Origin: Pseudomonadota bacterium
GTDB taxonomy: Bacteria; Pseudomonadota; Alphaproteobacteria; Acetobacterales; Acetobacteraceae
Direction: 5' to 3'
NCBI GenBank assembly: GCA_023424475.1
Contig: JAFADX010000175.1
Span: 1-13,159 of the forward strand
DNA: 13,159 nucleotides
Below are positions 12,710 to 13,159 of this stretch, piece after piece. The position numbers and the translations under genes are program-made. The stretch's first letter is position 1, and every line of letters starts with the position of its first letter. The notes below the pieces were generated by a model. That model searched no databases. It was given only the letters and a program-made list of their open reading frames with translations, and was not told where the DNA came from.

Positions 12710-13159
12710 ATGACGACACCTCCGAACGACGCGCTGGGCGACCTCTGGCGCCTGGCCGGCCTCGATGAGGGGCTGCGGCCCGCGACGCGGCTGACCGGGA
12801 CCGATCCGGTCCTGCCTTCCTCCTTCGCCGTGGGCAGCGCGGCGGTGGCGAGCATCGCCGCGGCCGGCGCGGCCGCCGCCGCCATCCATGCGGCGCGCGG
12901 CGGCCCGGCACAGCCCGTCGGCGTGGACATGACCCACGCCCTGGCCGAGTTCCATTCCGAGCGGCACATGCGCGTCGAGGGCCACGAATCGCATGAGTGG
13001 GACCTGATCGCCGGCCTCTACCGCTGCGGCGACGGGCGGTGGATCCGCCTGCACACGAACCACGAGCACCATCGCGATGCGGCGCTCCGCGTGCTCGGCT
13101 GCGCCTATGACCGCGAGGCCGTCGCCCGCGCCCTGGCATCCCGCGGGGCGGAAGAGGCC
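12710..13159 (+). CDS. CaiB/BaiF family III CoA-transferase, N-terminal part (runs off the window)
   Basis: The 150 visible codons read MTTPPNDALGDLWRLAGLD, then LTGTDPVLPSSFAVGSAAVAS, VGVDMTHALAEFHSERHM, and WDLIAGLYRCGDGRWIRLHTN. I recognise these as typical of a group of family III CoA-transferases annotated in proteobacteria. Members move CoA between acyl groups, often in carnitine, oxalate or aromatic-acid metabolism; the substrate is not evident. The usual family III opening (a Val-Leu-Asp-Leu strand with Ala-Gly-Pro and a Leu-Gly-Ala-Asp-Val segment) is not seen in the first 150 residues, so this is the variant that opens with DLWRLAGL. Only a weak GAGG lies about ten bases before the ATG at 12710. 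No stop codon occurs before the window ends. Confidence 0.8.
   Translation, partial: MTTPPNDALGDLWRLAGLDEGLRPATRLTGTDPVLPSSFAVGSAAVASIAAAGAAAAAIHAARGGPAQPVGVDMTHALAEFHSERHMRVEGHESHEWDLIAGLYRCGDGRWIRLHTNHEHHRDAALRVLGCAYDREAVARALASRGAEEA

Noticed and set aside
12529..12768. Small plus-strand frame starting in an ATGA overlap with the ligase stop
   Set aside because: The overlap looks tempting, but the 79 residues are Gly/Ala/Pro/Arg-rich without a motif and run into the CoA-transferase gene in another frame.
10718..13072. Minus-strand open frame of 784 codons
   Set aside because: It is antisense to the acyl-CoA ligase and CoA-transferase. It has no start signal and only low-complexity sequence.

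Overview
The window is very GC-rich. Its gene families point to an alphaproteobacterium, most likely Acetobacteraceae (Roseomonas-like): a COQ9-family protein, a three-subunit proton-translocating transhydrogenase, a short bS21, a KVAQ-type ABC1 kinase, and short dispersed palindromic elements. Taxonomy is inferred from protein character only; no rRNA is present. Most of the window is ordinary chromosomal housekeeping sequence. I see no CRISPR array, phage, plasmid, toxin-antitoxin or restriction module, tRNA or intact insertion sequence.

Left end (1-2076): the last ten codons of an OmpA-family gene, then copy 1 of a 105-bp dispersed repeat, a strong terminator, and a complete OmpA-family outer-membrane protein (254-1396). 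The two OmpA tails are nearly identical, which suggests a tandem paralogue pair. A bidirectional terminator separates this gene from a convergent small secreted protein of unknown function with four cysteines (1570-2076).

Middle left (2257-4241): peptide deformylase (def) and a COQ9-family ubiquinone-biosynthesis protein form a minus-strand pair joined by an ATGA overlap. They are divergent from rpsU. After the rpsU terminator lies a decayed 3' fragment of a LysR regulator.

Centre (4242-7531): the pntAA-pntAB-pntB operon on the minus strand encodes the proton-translocating NAD(P) transhydrogenase. A 330-bp gene-free stretch upstream holds several inverted repeats and copy 2 of the 105-bp repeat.

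Right (7529-13159): an ABC1/UbiB-family kinase and an M3-family oligoendopeptidase form a minus-strand pair with overlapping ends. Divergent from them are an AMP-dependent long-chain acyl-CoA ligase and the first 150 codons of a family III CoA-transferase that runs off the window.

The most interesting signal is the 105-bp element. Two copies, 99/105 identical, each abut or supply the TAG stop codon of a different gene. They sit in opposite orientations relative to those genes, and both lie between the stop codon and the next terminator-like hairpin. The first 50 bases, which hold a perfect 12-bp stem, are identical; all differences fall in the second half.
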